Source: Planctomycetota bacterium (GTDB lineage Bacteria > Planctomycetota > Planctomycetia > Pirellulales > Lacipirellulaceae). From it: a DNA stretch of 64,000 nt. The notes under the pieces were generated by a model, which saw nothing but the letters and a program-made list of their open reading frames with translations, was not told the DNA's origin and did no database searches. Every line of letters begins with the position of its first letter. Within the stretch, counting starts at the first letter, position 1. The translations under genes were made by a program, and so were the position numbers. Shown here piece by piece: positions 50,184 to 61,026 of the stretch. The stretch spans positions 58,169-122,168 of the forward strand of contig JAJDEF010000037.1 of assembly GCA_029259945.1 (NCBI GenBank), written 5' to 3'.

Positions 50184-50205
50184 TAGCCCGGCCATCCTGG
50201 CCGGA
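50184..50205. repeat. TAGCCCGGCCATCCTGGCCGGA repeat
   Basis: Identical to 12305-12326 and 60393-60414. Confidence 0.9.
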
Positions 50206-50266
50206 AATAACGCTGACCGACTACAAAGTCGGTACGATCAATCAAAAAGACAGGAAGTAAAGATTT

Positions 50267-50331
50267 ACCACAGAGGACACAGAGCAGCACAGAGTGCCTG
50301 AAAATAAGCTTTTCTCAGTGTTCTCTGTGGT
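50267..50331. repeat. ACCACAGAGGACACAGAG...CTCTGTGGT palindromic dispersed repeat, copy 1
   Basis: Sequence shared with 58142-58216. Confidence 0.85.
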
Positions 50332-50467
50332 TCAGTTAATTTTTGTTTTATTTCATGTAATTGCGACTTTGCAGTTCATCTGAGGAGTAGCAAAACCCAA
50401 CTGCGATGCACCCAAATATCCGCTACAATGACGGTCCAATTCATCTCATCTCTCAGGGCAGAATCAC

Positions 50468-51931
50468 GTGGCTAGTGCAGAGACAATATCTTCGACCAAT
50501 CAATCCTCCTGGTGGCGTCGCCCGGCAGGGGGCCGAGAAGTGCTGCAGGTGGCTGTGCCGCTGGTCGTTTCCACCGTCTCGATGACCGTGATGACGTTTG
50601 TCGATCGGATGTTTCTCAACTGGGTTTCAGGCACGGCCATGTCGGCCGCCTTTTCGGCCACGATTATCTGGTTTGCCTTCTTTTGTTTACCGACGGGTAT
50701 CTGCGGATACGTCAACACGTTTGTCTCGCAATATCATGGCAACAAACAACCGAAGCGCATCGGCCCCAGCGTTTGGCAGGGGGTGTGGGTTGCGGTCGTG
50801 ATGGCGCCCTTCTCGTTTGCGCTCATCCCGGCGGCATCGTGGATTTTCGCATGGGCCCGACATAGCCCGGAGGTGACGCAATTCGAAATCACCTATTTCC
50901 AAATTCTCTGCGTCGGCGGGCCCGCGATGCTTGCCGCGACCGCGCTCTCGGCATTCTATAGCGGGCGAGGCAAAACTTGGGTCGTGATGCTGGTCGACGC
51001 CGGCGTGGTGGTTTTGAATCTCGTGCTCGACTACCTCTGGATTTTTGGCTACGCCGGTTTTCCTGAGATGGGCATCGCCGGCGCCGGCTGGGCGACAGTC
51101 ACCGCACTCTGGGTCAAGGCCGTTATTTATTTGCTGCTCGTCCTTCAGAAAGAAAACCGCAAATCGTTCGACACCGGGGCAGGCCTTCGCTTCGATCGAG
51201 AACTGTTCAGGCGGCTACTCTCTTTCGGCGGACCAAGTGGCGTGCAACTATTGCTCGACATGATGGGATTCACCGTGTTCGTGGTCCTCATCGGACGCGT
51301 CGGCAATTTGGCAGCCGATGCCACAACGCTTGCCTTTAGCATTGCGATGGTCGCGTTCATGCCCATCTTGGGGGTCGGCATGGGGGTGAGTGTCTTGGTC
51401 GGCCAGCACCTGGGCGAAAATCGCGACGACCTGGCCGCCCGTGCCACATGGACGGCGCTACAAATTTCGTGGACCTACATGGTGCTAATTTCGGCACTCT
51501 ACATTTTTGTGCCCGACCTTTTCCTTTACGGTTTTTTCGCCCAAAACAACGCTTCGCCCGCCGACAAAGAGGCGCTACACACCACGGCCGTCAACCTGTT
51601 GAAAATTGTTGCTGCCTACAACATGATGGACGCGATGTTTATGATCTTCGCGTCGGCCGTCAAAGGAGCCGGGGACACTCGCTTTGTCATGCGCGCCAGC
51701 ATGGTGATGGGCAGCGTCCTCGTTTTGCTGAGTTGGTTGACCATCGTCGTCTTCAAGCTCAGCGTCTACGGCTGTTGGATCACCGTCACCGTCTGGGTAT
51801 GCACCAACGGAATCATTTTCTTAATCCGTTTTCTAGGCGGCCGATGGCGCAGCATGCGAGTCATCGAACTCCGTGAGGAACCGTTGCAAAGCACACCCGC
51901 CGTGGAACTGGCAATCGAACCGGCCGAGTAA
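50468..51931 (+). CDS. MATE family efflux transporter
   Basis: 12-TM polytopic; VAVPLVVSTVSMTVMTFVDRMFLNWVSG, FVSQYHGNKQPKRIG, ILGVGMGVSVLVGQHLGENRDD. Confidence 0.92.
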   Translation: MASAETISSTNQSSWWRRPAGGREVLQVAVPLVVSTVSMTVMTFVDRMFLNWVSGTAMSAAFSATIIWFAFFCLPTGICGYVNTFVSQYHGNKQPKRIGPSVWQGVWVAVVMAPFSFALIPAASWIFAWARHSPEVTQFEITYFQILCVGGPAMLAATALSAFYSGRGKTWVVMLVDAGVVVLNLVLDYLWIFGYAGFPEMGIAGAGWATVTALWVKAVIYLLLVLQKENRKSFDTGAGLRFDRELFRRLLSFGGPSGVQLLLDMMGFTVFVVLIGRVGNLAADATTLAFSIAMVAFMPILGVGMGVSVLVGQHLGENRDDLAARATWTALQISWTYMVLISALYIFVPDLFLYGFFAQNNASPADKEALHTTAVNLLKIVAAYNMMDAMFMIFASAVKGAGDTRFVMRASMVMGSVLVLLSWLTIVVFKLSVYGCWITVTVWVCTNGIIFLIRFLGGRWRSMRVIELREEPLQSTPAVELAIEPAE

Positions 51932-52016
51932 CGGGGATGTGAGATGTTTGATCTTTGATTGATGATGTTTGATGACGAAGGCAATCAATGTTGATAACGG
52001 CTGTTTCGACGTTGTC

Positions 52017-52290
52017 ACCAAATATGCCGAAGGCATAAAACAACAAAGCCCAGGGTCGCGAAGCGCACCCTGGGTAACGGTTAACCCCCAAATAAACCCC
52101 GAAGGGGCTTTACACAAAGTCCAACAGCAAAAGAGTTTAGTGATTCGTAAAACAGTAGGATGGTGCCGTTAGGCCCATCGTCCAAGGTGATTCAAACCCA
52201 AACGAATCGATGGGCCGCCGCTCCGCTTTGGCCCATCCTACCTGCTGGCGCTTCGCATGCTCACGACAAGCGTGAGCATGGCACCCGGCC
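52017..52290. repeat. Composite cluster of small palindromic intergenic repeats
   Basis: TGCCGAAGGCA, GCCCAGGGTCGCGAAGCGCACCCTGGGT, ACCCCGAAGGGGCTT, GTAGGATGGTGCCG...GGCCCATCCTACC, ATGCTCACGacaagCGTGAGCAT hairpins in series. Confidence 0.8.
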
Positions 52291-52292
52291 AA

Positions 52293-52808
52293 TTACGGCT
52301 CCGCTTCATCCGTTTTTTCGATCATCTTCCTGCCAAGAACACGTTTGAGTAAGTAAATGCCACACATGCCAGCAGGAACCATAATCAGTAGAGAAACAAA
52401 ACCAAACGCCAGGCCCATGACACCACAGGCCAGCGACCCAAGGATCAGAACGGTTAACCCTTCGGACGCTGAAGGGAACAAGCCGGTTTTCAAGAATCCC
52501 ACAAACTCACTGCCCGTCGCAAAGAGGATACCAAAGAAGAACGCACAAATAAGAATCACCATGACTGAGGTGAGTCCCATTTCGGTGAGCCCATTAGCTT
52601 GGTAGATTTTCTTGCGAAGTAGGAGAGCTGCGAACAGTCCAGCAAGTGACATTGCAGCGATTTGGATGGCCCAAGTTTTGCTTGCATGAAGATACGCTGG
52701 GCTGATCAGGATGTTTCCCGTAAATGGCCAAACCAAGAGAATCGGCCACATCAGTGCGCCAAGAATAAGTGACAATAGACAGTATGTGAGATGTCTTCGC
52801 ATGGCCAC
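52293..52808 (-). CDS. Hypothetical integral membrane protein
   Basis: 171 aa, several TM stretches; no family recognised. Confidence 0.65.
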   Translation of the reverse strand: MAMRRHLTYCLLSLILGALMWPILLVWPFTGNILISPAYLHASKTWAIQIAAMSLAGLFAALLLRKKIYQANGLTEMGLTSVMVILICAFFFGILFATGSEFVGFLKTGLFPSASEGLTVLILGSLACGVMGLAFGFVSLLIMVPAGMCGIYLLKRVLGRKMIEKTDEAEP

Positions 52809-52963
52809 GGTTCAGGTTGAATCTTATTAATTAAGCATGTTATTAGATTGCAATTCTTCCAATAAACACCAACCCATGAAACCACACCGAAAATATTTCC
52901 CCCACCCACTCTGTGTCACTCCGTGCCCTCTGAGGCAATCCTTTTCCCCCAGCAAAGGCACAG

Positions 52964-53953
52964 TCATTCCCCCCGCACAAAACCCCGCGGGTTTTGTTGA
53001 TGCCAGTGCCAGGCGCTGGCGACGATCGCTTCGATATGGGTGTATTTTGGTTGCCAGCCGAGTGTTTGGTTGGCTAGCGAGGCGTCGGCGACCAGCTCGG
53101 GCGGGTCGCCTTCGCGACGACCTACGATTTCAACCGGGATCGGGTGCCCGGTCACTTTACGGCATGCTTCGACAACTTGCATGACGCTAGCTCCGTTGCC
53201 GGTGCCCAGGTTGAGCTTGAGTTGCGAGCCGTCGTTCAGATTTTTAAGCGCCGCGAGATGCGCGGTTGCCAAATCATCGACATGGATATAGTCGCGAACA
53301 CAAGTGCCGTCGGGCGTGGGATAGTCGTCGCCGAAGATTTTGATGTTCTCGCGCTGCCCCAGTGCAACCTGCAACACAAGCGGGATAAGATGCGTCTCGG
53401 GGTCGTGGTCTTCGCCAATCGAGCTGTCTGCGGCTGCCCCCGAAGCATTGAAATAACGCAGGGCCGCATAGCCCAAGCCATAAGCATGCGAGTAGTCGGC
53501 CAAGGCATGTTCGATGACCAGTTTTGTGAACCCATAAGGATTGATGGGCGATTGTTTTTCTGACTCGGTAATCGGCACCCGTTCGGGCGTGCCGTAGGTA
53601 GCACACGTGCTAGAAAACACAATCCGATTCACGCCGGCTGCGCGCATCGAGTCGAGCAACGAGAGGGTACCTACGATATTGTTTTGGTAGTATTCAGCCG
53701 GATTGGTGACCGAAACGCCCACATAGGCCAAGGCAGCGAAGTGCATGACCGCCTCGATTTTATGTTCGCGCAGCGTCGCTTCGAGCTTCGTCCGATCCAT
53801 CAAATCGCCCACCACCAGACGGCCCTCAGGCACCGCCTTGCGATGGCCTTCCGAGAGATTGTCGTAAGCCCAAACGTCGTGGCCCGCCCGATGCAACATC
53901 CAAGCCGCATGCGAACCCACATACCCAGCACCACCAGTAAGTAAAACTCTCAT
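52964..53953 (-). CDS. galE: UDP-glucose 4-epimerase
   Basis: MRVLLTGGAGYVGSHAAWMLHRAGHDVWAYDNLSEGH, SSTCATYGTPERVPITESEKQSPINPYGFTKL, RYFNASGAAADSSIGEDHDPETHLIP. Confidence 0.96.
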   Translation of the reverse strand: MRVLLTGGAGYVGSHAAWMLHRAGHDVWAYDNLSEGHRKAVPEGRLVVGDLMDRTKLEATLREHKIEAVMHFAALAYVGVSVTNPAEYYQNNIVGTLSLLDSMRAAGVNRIVFSSTCATYGTPERVPITESEKQSPINPYGFTKLVIEHALADYSHAYGLGYAALRYFNASGAAADSSIGEDHDPETHLIPLVLQVALGQRENIKIFGDDYPTPDGTCVRDYIHVDDLATAHLAALKNLNDGSQLKLNLGTGNGASVMQVVEACRKVTGHPIPVEIVGRREGDPPELVADASLANQTLGWQPKYTHIEAIVASAWHWHQQNPRGFVRGE

Positions 53954-53982
53954 CGATAGAATATTTCTCTTCTAGGAAAAAA

Positions 53983-55017
53983 CTAAAACAGTCCACGGGT
54001 TTTTAGGATCTGTTGCAAAGCCGGCTCGACCTCTTCGCGAATCGCCCGGTTTGCATAGCCAACCCAAGCGACATTTGTTTCGACATCCAGCGGCACATCG
54101 AGCGGGTTGCCTCTAGGGTCAGTGATTTTTACGCCCAGCTCCTCGGCAATCAGCATGGTACAGATGTCGTAAGGATGGCAACAGAGCCCCACTCCCTCGC
54201 CCATCAGCGGGCGGAGATCTCCGATAAACCGATCGGCCCCACTTGCCAAACTAAACAATTGGCCGCCGGTGCTTGGATATTGATCCTCGAACGTCAGCGA
54301 CTGGCCCGCCACCGGCGGCCCAAGCACTTCACCAATCAATTCTTCTTCAATGCTCGCCAACACATCACGCGCGCCTGGGAAAAATCGCGAGATGGCCGCG
54401 TAGCCATTGCGAATCGTATGGGCCCCCGAGGGTTGCAGCCGCAAGGGTTGCCGTTCGTTCGTCAGTCGGTCGTAACGTTCGGCCGCAGCACCTTGGCCAC
54501 GAATGGCCCAAAGCTGATCGCTAAGATGCTGTTTGAGAAGTGGAATCTCGGTCTGCACGGCCAGTTGAATATCGTTCAATCGGGTACGGTCGCCGAGGTT
54601 GGGGGCGACCCCAGTCAGAATCCAGCCGGGGCGTTTCTGGTACATCAACGGGCGAGTGCCATCGATGGGGTCGACGAGTATCCGCCACCGGCAATCTTCT
54701 TCACGCGTCCCCGTCGGCAGGTTCACTTTCCCTTGGGCCAATCCTTCGGCCACCAGCACCACCGGCGCGTGACAAGCGATTTTTTTCGTCACGAGGTCAA
54801 CTAAAATTTCTTCGCTAACCCGGTCGAGGGCAAATACCAAATCGCCCCCTTCGTCGGCAACGATTTTCGAAAGTTCTTCGGTCGAGCGCGCTGCGGTGGC
54901 CTCGAGCACCGATTGGCGGATGCAATCGTGAAGCTCTCGCAGCGGTGACAGCAGTGGTTCGATGTCGTTCACGTCGCGAATTCTACCACGACCGAATGCT
55001 ACCGGCGAGATGAACAC
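53983..55017 (-). CDS. Inositol monophosphatase-like / FIG superfamily phosphatase
   Basis: RWRILVDPIDGTRPLMYQKRPGWILTGVAPN (DPxDGT motif); LCCHPYDICTMLIAEELGVKITD. Confidence 0.82.
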   Translation of the reverse strand: MFISPVAFGRGRIRDVNDIEPLLSPLRELHDCIRQSVLEATAARSTEELSKIVADEGGDLVFALDRVSEEILVDLVTKKIACHAPVVLVAEGLAQGKVNLPTGTREEDCRWRILVDPIDGTRPLMYQKRPGWILTGVAPNLGDRTRLNDIQLAVQTEIPLLKQHLSDQLWAIRGQGAAAERYDRLTNERQPLRLQPSGAHTIRNGYAAISRFFPGARDVLASIEEELIGEVLGPPVAGQSLTFEDQYPSTGGQLFSLASGADRFIGDLRPLMGEGVGLCCHPYDICTMLIAEELGVKITDPRGNPLDVPLDVETNVAWVGYANRAIREEVEPALQQILKTRGLF

Positions 55018-55090
55018 CTATGCCAAAACAGCTAAGGCTGTCATCATAGAGAGGTGAAACGGCCCCCCGCGTTCCGAAGGTTTTTACCCG

Positions 55091-56128
55091 ATGCACAGCC
55101 CAAACGAGCAAGTCACCCTAGACCGACGCCCAGCCAGCAAACCGCTGCGATGCCGTGCGCAGGGGCAGTTTGCCGAATGGTTAGCCTCGTGCGACGGCAG
55201 TTTGGCCGTCACGGCCTATACCTCAGGCAAATTGGCGCTGGTCAGCAGCTTTGAAGGTCGCATACGCTACCGCACCCGCCATTTTCCGCGAGCGATGGGG
55301 ATCGCCTGCGACGGCAATCGATTCGCGCTGGCCACGCGCGACCGCATCTTACAGTTTCGTCGTGCCGAGCCCAGCGGAAAACGCCGTAGCGATGGGCTCT
55401 TTGTTCCCGATCACGAATACCAGACGGGCAAACTCGACACCCATGAACTTGCCTTCGGTCGGCGCGGCCTCTACTTTGCGAATACGCGTTTTAATTGTAT
55501 CGCGCGCGTCTCGACCACTAAGAAGTTTATCTGTTGCTGGCGACCGCCGTTTGTGAAAGAAATGATCCGGCAAGACCGTTGCCATCTCAACGGCATCGGT
55601 CTCGAAGACGGTCGCCCTGCCATGGCGACGGCATTCTGCGCAACCGGCCACCAAGGCGGCTGGCGCGAGCAAAACCGATACACGAGCGGGGTTCTGATCG
55701 ACGTCAAGAACAATCAAGTCGTAAGCCAAGGACTCTGCATGCCCCATTCGCCCCGGTTGTATAAGGGGAAGTGGTGGCTTTGCAATTCGGGAAATGGAAC
55801 CTTAGAAGTTTTCGACCCGAAAACGGGGCGTTGCCAAGAAGTCTGCTCGTTGCCAGGCTTTACGCGAGGTTTGTGTTTCGTGGGCAACTATGCGCTGGTC
55901 GGTCTATCAAAAGTGCGGCGAAAACATTTGCTCGACGCCCCCCCGGTACGCGAGCGACACCCCAAGCTCCTGGCGGGCCTAGCGCTGGTAGACCTCCATG
56001 CAGGCCGTCATGTAGGCACGTTAGAATTTGTGCAAGGCGGGCGAGAAGTGTTTGATGTCTTGTTCCTGAAAAGAATACGCCGACCAAACGTGGTTCTTCC
56101 GAAGGAGAAGAAAGTAGAGTTGTTTTAG
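55091..56128 (+). CDS. TIGR03032/DUF4915-like beta-propeller protein
   Basis: LDTHELAFGRRGLYFANTRFNCIARVSTTKKFICCWRPPFVKEMIRQDRCHLNGIGLEDGRPAMATAFC...GGWRE. Confidence 0.8.
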   Translation: MHSPNEQVTLDRRPASKPLRCRAQGQFAEWLASCDGSLAVTAYTSGKLALVSSFEGRIRYRTRHFPRAMGIACDGNRFALATRDRILQFRRAEPSGKRRSDGLFVPDHEYQTGKLDTHELAFGRRGLYFANTRFNCIARVSTTKKFICCWRPPFVKEMIRQDRCHLNGIGLEDGRPAMATAFCATGHQGGWREQNRYTSGVLIDVKNNQVVSQGLCMPHSPRLYKGKWWLCNSGNGTLEVFDPKTGRCQEVCSLPGFTRGLCFVGNYALVGLSKVRRKHLLDAPPVRERHPKLLAGLALVDLHAGRHVGTLEFVQGGREVFDVLFLKRIRRPNVVLPKEKKVELF

Positions 56129-58047
56129 ATCGTTTGCGGCGCGTCGACGGCAATGCGATCCAAGGCGTCGAGATTTTTTTCGATGGTGCGCTCTAACACA
56201 AACATCACCGCAAAGCCGACGATACCGCCACCGCTGGCGACCATCAGCGCCCATTTCTGGTCGCTATCGAAGGCAACCGCTAACAACACACTCAACATCG
56301 GCACCAAAGCGGTAAGGACCAAGTGGATGCGATTCAATACACGAATGCGCTGCAAATCTTTCCATCGCGGCCCCAAAACATGCCCGTTGCGCACCAACTC
56401 TGGAAAGAAAGCGCGGACAGACAATAAAGTGAGAAAGAAATAGGGATACGCCATCGCAACGATTCCACACAGCGCGAGCGAAAGAAAAAAGTGCGAATAA
56501 AACCCAATCGAATCTTGCAACGGCAGCCCGATGTTGATCGCGATCGGAAAGACAATCCCCGAAAGAGCCCACAGCGAAAGCGTCAGCAGCGAGACAAAGA
56601 AACCGAAGAATAGTATTCGACTACCGCCTTGCACCGATTCGGCAGTCTTGCCTTCGCGAAGCATACGACGCGCACGAATCGCCACCCATAGTGCGATCGA
56701 TAACCCCAACGGAAACGCGATGCCGTTAATCCACTTTTGCACGGTCATAAAGCGTTCGAGGTGCGCAGGAAAATGCGTCGCAATGCGCTCATGGTTGTAA
56801 ATCAGATTGAAATAACCGGCCAACGCATTGGGCGAAAGCCCGACCACAACCAACGCGAGTAGCGGAAACCGCAAGGGCAAGCGAACCAACGGGTTGGTCG
56901 ATTCCTGCATCAGCTTCCAACTTTGCGGATGCAGGCAAAGATCGAGGGCTGCAGCCACTTCGTCGGCCGATTGGTAGCGCTCCTCAACCCGTGGCTGCAG
57001 GCAGCGAAGCAAAACTTGCCGCAGTGATTCAGGACATTTCTTGGGCAACTGATTAGCAATTTTTGAGAAGTCGGCGTAGTGCCGGCAATCAATCATCCGC
57101 TGCACACGCGTCAGCTCGCCATTTCTTGATTTCGGCTCGGTATCGAAAGGTCGAGTGCCGCACAACAATTCCCAAAGCAAAACCCCGAGCGAGTAGATGT
57201 CGCTCGGTTCGCGCACCATGTCGGGCGTTCCCCCAAGCGAAGGATGGCACGCCTGCAATTGTTCAGGCGACATATAGGCCAACGAACCGCCAAATGTGTC
57301 TGCGGGGCTTTCGTCGTCACGCGCGCTATTGAAGCTCACGTTGAAATCCGCCAACTTCGGCACACCTTCAGGGGTAAGCAGGACGTTGGCAGGCTTGATG
57401 TCGCGATGGAAAACACCTTTGGCATGCGCGTAAGCCAAACCCTTTGCCAACTGGGCACCAATCTGACAAACCACCATCGGCCACTTCGCATCTTTTAGCC
57501 AATGTCGACGAGACGAACTGTCGGGGGGCAACGTCCCTCGTGCTTGTAGCCTTTCGTCGACCGTGTCCAGCAATAATCGGCCAGAGTGAATCGTGGGCGT
57601 GGCTTCTTTGACTTTTGAAATGACCTCAAGCAGCGTGCCGCCCGAGACGACTTCCATGTACAGCAAATTGAGCGGAGGCTCGGCGTTTTGGCGCTGATCA
57701 AACACCCGCACAATATTGGGATGGTCGAGCTGCGCGAGTGTTCGAGGCTCGCTCCCTTGCCCCACAGAAATTTTGAGCGCGACCAACCGTTCTAAAGTGA
57801 TTTGGCGAGCCAAAAACACTTGGGCAAATGCACCACTCCCCAACAGCGAGAGCAGTTCAAAATCATCGACCCGATCGCCCACCCCAAACTTTGGAGGCAT
57901 CTCGCTGTGCAACGGCTCGACCGCATGCGGGTTCGTCACGAGATCGGCCTCGCTCAAAGCATCAGGCTCAGGCTCGTTCGAAGAAGATGGGTTATCGTTC
58001 ATCAGCCGACCAGAAAGAAATTTACGCGATATCAGATTGCCACCCAT
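56125..58047 (-). CDS. Serine/threonine protein kinase with C-terminal membrane domain
   Basis: LLGSGAFAQVFLARQITLERLVALKIS, GVFHRDIKPANVLLTPEGVPKLADFNVSF, GGSLAYMSPEQL; multiple TM helices after the kinase. Confidence 0.94.
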   Translation of the reverse strand: MGGNLISRKFLSGRLMNDNPSSSNEPEPDALSEADLVTNPHAVEPLHSEMPPKFGVGDRVDDFELLSLLGSGAFAQVFLARQITLERLVALKISVGQGSEPRTLAQLDHPNIVRVFDQRQNAEPPLNLLYMEVVSGGTLLEVISKVKEATPTIHSGRLLLDTVDERLQARGTLPPDSSSRRHWLKDAKWPMVVCQIGAQLAKGLAYAHAKGVFHRDIKPANVLLTPEGVPKLADFNVSFNSARDDESPADTFGGSLAYMSPEQLQACHPSLGGTPDMVREPSDIYSLGVLLWELLCGTRPFDTEPKSRNGELTRVQRMIDCRHYADFSKIANQLPKKCPESLRQVLLRCLQPRVEERYQSADEVAAALDLCLHPQSWKLMQESTNPLVRLPLRFPLLALVVVGLSPNALAGYFNLIYNHERIATHFPAHLERFMTVQKWINGIAFPLGLSIALWVAIRARRMLREGKTAESVQGGSRILFFGFFVSLLTLSLWALSGIVFPIAINIGLPLQDSIGFYSHFFLSLALCGIVAMAYPYFFLTLLSVRAFFPELVRNGHVLGPRWKDLQRIRVLNRIHLVLTALVPMLSVLLAVAFDSDQKWALMVASGGGIVGFAVMFVLERTIEKNLDALDRIAVDAPQTI

Positions 58048-58141
58048 GATACGAGAAAATTGCTCGCAAGACGATTGGCTGATCTGAAAGTCGCAGTAAA
58101 ACTACAGGATCGCAATCACAAAAAAAACAGCAGGAAATTGA

Positions 58142-58216
58142 ACCACAGAGGACACAGAGCAACACAGAGTGCTTGGAAATGTGATTTTCTCTGTGTTACT
58201 CAGTGTCCTCTGTGGT
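58142..58216. repeat. ACCACAGAGGACACAGAG...CCTCTGTGGT palindromic dispersed repeat, copy 2
   Basis: Sequence shared with 50267-50331. Confidence 0.85.
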
Positions 58217-58238
58217 AAATACTTTGAACCCGCCATGA

Positions 58239-60353
58239 TCACCCGACGTCGCCCAGGTCGAGGGCTTTGCCATAGCGAATCAGCATCTGGCTGCGCAGGC
58301 GGGCATGGTTTTCGTGTTTCAGTCCCGGATCGGCGGCGACCAACAACTGGGCTTCGCGGCGGGCTTCTTCCAGCAGTTCGCGGTCGCGTTGCAAATCGGC
58401 AATGCGCAGCGGAGGCAGGCCATGCTGCTGGGTGCCAAACAGGTCGCCTGGCCCTCGCATTTCAAAATCGAGTTCGGCCAGTGCAAAACCATCGGTGGAG
58501 TTCGAAAAAGCCTCGATCCTTTCGCGACCTCGGTCACTGGTCTCGCCGATCAGCACCCCGCAGAAGCCCGGGTGCTTGCCTCGACCCACACGGCCACGCA
58601 ATTGGTGCAACTGAGCCAAGCCAAACCGCTCGGCACCAGAAACAGTCATCACCGTCGCATTCGACACGTCGACTCCCACCTCAATGACGGTCGTGCTCAC
58701 CAAGACTTGAATCTTGCCTGCGTGAAAATCTGCCATCGTCTGTTGTTTTTCAGCCGACGACATACGCCCATGCAACAGCCCAGTGCGAAACGCCTCGAGT
58801 TCGCCATTGGTGAGCTGCTCGAACGCTTGGGCAACGCTCGGGGCGGCAATATTTTCAGATTCGTCAACCAGCGGAGCAACCACATAGGCTTGCCTTCCTT
58901 CGCGGAGTCGATCGCGAACAAATTGCCACCAAGTCGCTTGACGGTCCGCTTCGATAAGATAGGTATTCACCGGTTGCCGACCCGCTGGCAATTCGCGCAA
59001 GGTCGAAACATCGAGGTCGCCAAACAGCGTCATCGTCAGTGTGCGCGGGATCGGCGTGGCGGTCATCACCAAATAGTGGGGCGAATGTTCTTCCTGCCGC
59101 AAGGCGGCCCGTTGGCGAACGCCAAATTTGTGTTGCTCGTCGACAACAACCAAGCCAAGGTTTTTGAATCGAACGTCCTCTTGGATGATGGCGTGGGTGC
59201 CAAGCACCACATCAAGCTCGCCCGCCGTAATTTTTTGTAATAGATCGTCGCGTTCGCGTTTGGGCATGCCCCCGGTCAAAACAGCAAAACGAACGCGGCT
59301 CGCCTCTAAAAGGCTGGCAAGCGTCTTGGCATGTTGGCGAGCGAGGATTTCGGTCGGGGCCATGAGCGCTGCCTGGCAACCATGCGCAACGGCGACCAGC
59401 AACGCATAAAGGGCCACGATCGTCTTGCCGCTGCCAACGTCGCCTTGCAGCAAACGGTTCATCGGGCGATCGAGAGCCATGTCGGCGGCCACTTCGCGAA
59501 TGGCCGCGTCTTGACTGGCGGTCAACTCAAACGGCAACAACCGGCGAATCCGAGCATCGATCTTTGCGCTCGCCAGAAGCTCAGGCGCACTCAGTTCGCG
59601 CTGCTGCCCCCTGCGAATCGAGACGGCAAGTTGCAGAACGAAAAGTTCTTGAAAAACAAACCGTCGTCGAGCAGAATCAAGCGCCTCTTGATCTTCAGGG
59701 TGGTGAATGTCGTGCAGCGCTTGGGTGAGTGGCGAGAGCTGGTACTTGGATAACAGTGATTGCGGAAAAACTTCTTCAGGCACGTCGGCAAACTCTTCGA
59801 CCACCGCCTCGACCATCCGCCGCATGTGGTATTGCGAAAGTCCTTCGGTCAGCGAATAAACCGGCAAGAGCTTGCGCGGCTCGTCGGCAAGTTCTTCAGC
59901 GGCCAGCCAAGTGACCTGCGGATGCGACATTTCCCACATCATTCCCCGCTGTTTGGGTTTGGCGGTGAGCAGCAAGTGCTGCCCTTCCGAAAACCGTTTG
60001 GCCATAAAAGGTTGGTTGAACCAAGTGGCACGAAGTTGTCCCGTCTCGTCGGCAAGCAAAATCGCAACTCGACTTTTGCCAAACCCGCTGCCAGAGGTCG
60101 CCACTTCAGCCACCGTACCCCGTACGCTAATCAGTTCGCCTTCTTCCAGCTCGGCAATCGTCCGTTCGTCCGAGAGGTCTTGATAGTCGCGCGGAAAATT
60201 AAACAGCAAATCGCCCGCCGTACGAAGCTCAAGCCGACGAAGCAGCCGCGCACGCCGTTCACCCACCACGCGCACCGATTCAATCGGCACCGCCAATAGC
60301 CGCTTGGCATCGCGGGGTTCCGCCCGAACAGAAGATTCAGAATCAGCCTGCAT
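58239..60353 (-). CDS. recG: ATP-dependent DNA helicase RecG
   Basis: LQGDVGSGKTIVALYALLVAVAHGCQAALMAPTEILARQHAKTL, VVDEQHKFGVRQRAAL, GRVGRGKHPGFC. Confidence 0.97.
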   Translation of the reverse strand: MQADSESSVRAEPRDAKRLLAVPIESVRVVGERRARLLRRLELRTAGDLLFNFPRDYQDLSDERTIAELEEGELISVRGTVAEVATSGSGFGKSRVAILLADETGQLRATWFNQPFMAKRFSEGQHLLLTAKPKQRGMMWEMSHPQVTWLAAEELADEPRKLLPVYSLTEGLSQYHMRRMVEAVVEEFADVPEEVFPQSLLSKYQLSPLTQALHDIHHPEDQEALDSARRRFVFQELFVLQLAVSIRRGQQRELSAPELLASAKIDARIRRLLPFELTASQDAAIREVAADMALDRPMNRLLQGDVGSGKTIVALYALLVAVAHGCQAALMAPTEILARQHAKTLASLLEASRVRFAVLTGGMPKRERDDLLQKITAGELDVVLGTHAIIQEDVRFKNLGLVVVDEQHKFGVRQRAALRQEEHSPHYLVMTATPIPRTLTMTLFGDLDVSTLRELPAGRQPVNTYLIEADRQATWWQFVRDRLREGRQAYVVAPLVDESENIAAPSVAQAFEQLTNGELEAFRTGLLHGRMSSAEKQQTMADFHAGKIQVLVSTTVIEVGVDVSNATVMTVSGAERFGLAQLHQLRGRVGRGKHPGFCGVLIGETSDRGRERIEAFSNSTDGFALAELDFEMRGPGDLFGTQQHGLPPLRIADLQRDRELLEEARREAQLLVAADPGLKHENHARLRSQMLIRYGKALDLGDVG

Positions 60354-60392
60354 CCCAACATTCTACCGCAGAAGCAATCAGAGAGTAGCCTA

Positions 60393-60414
60393 TAGCCCGG
60401 CCATCCTGGCCGGA
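60393..60414. repeat. TAGCCCGGCCATCCTGGCCGGA repeat
   Basis: Identical to 12305-12326 and 50184-50205. Confidence 0.9.
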
Positions 60415-60515
60415 GTATCGCTAGTCCAGGGTGTCGAGTGTGTGAAGCGGCAGCGCAACGCACCACTCGCGATGGTCATGCTTTTTCCGATCAAAAATCC
60501 CATATCAAACATCCT

Positions 60516-61021
<506 letters not shown>

Positions 61022-61026
61022 GATCC

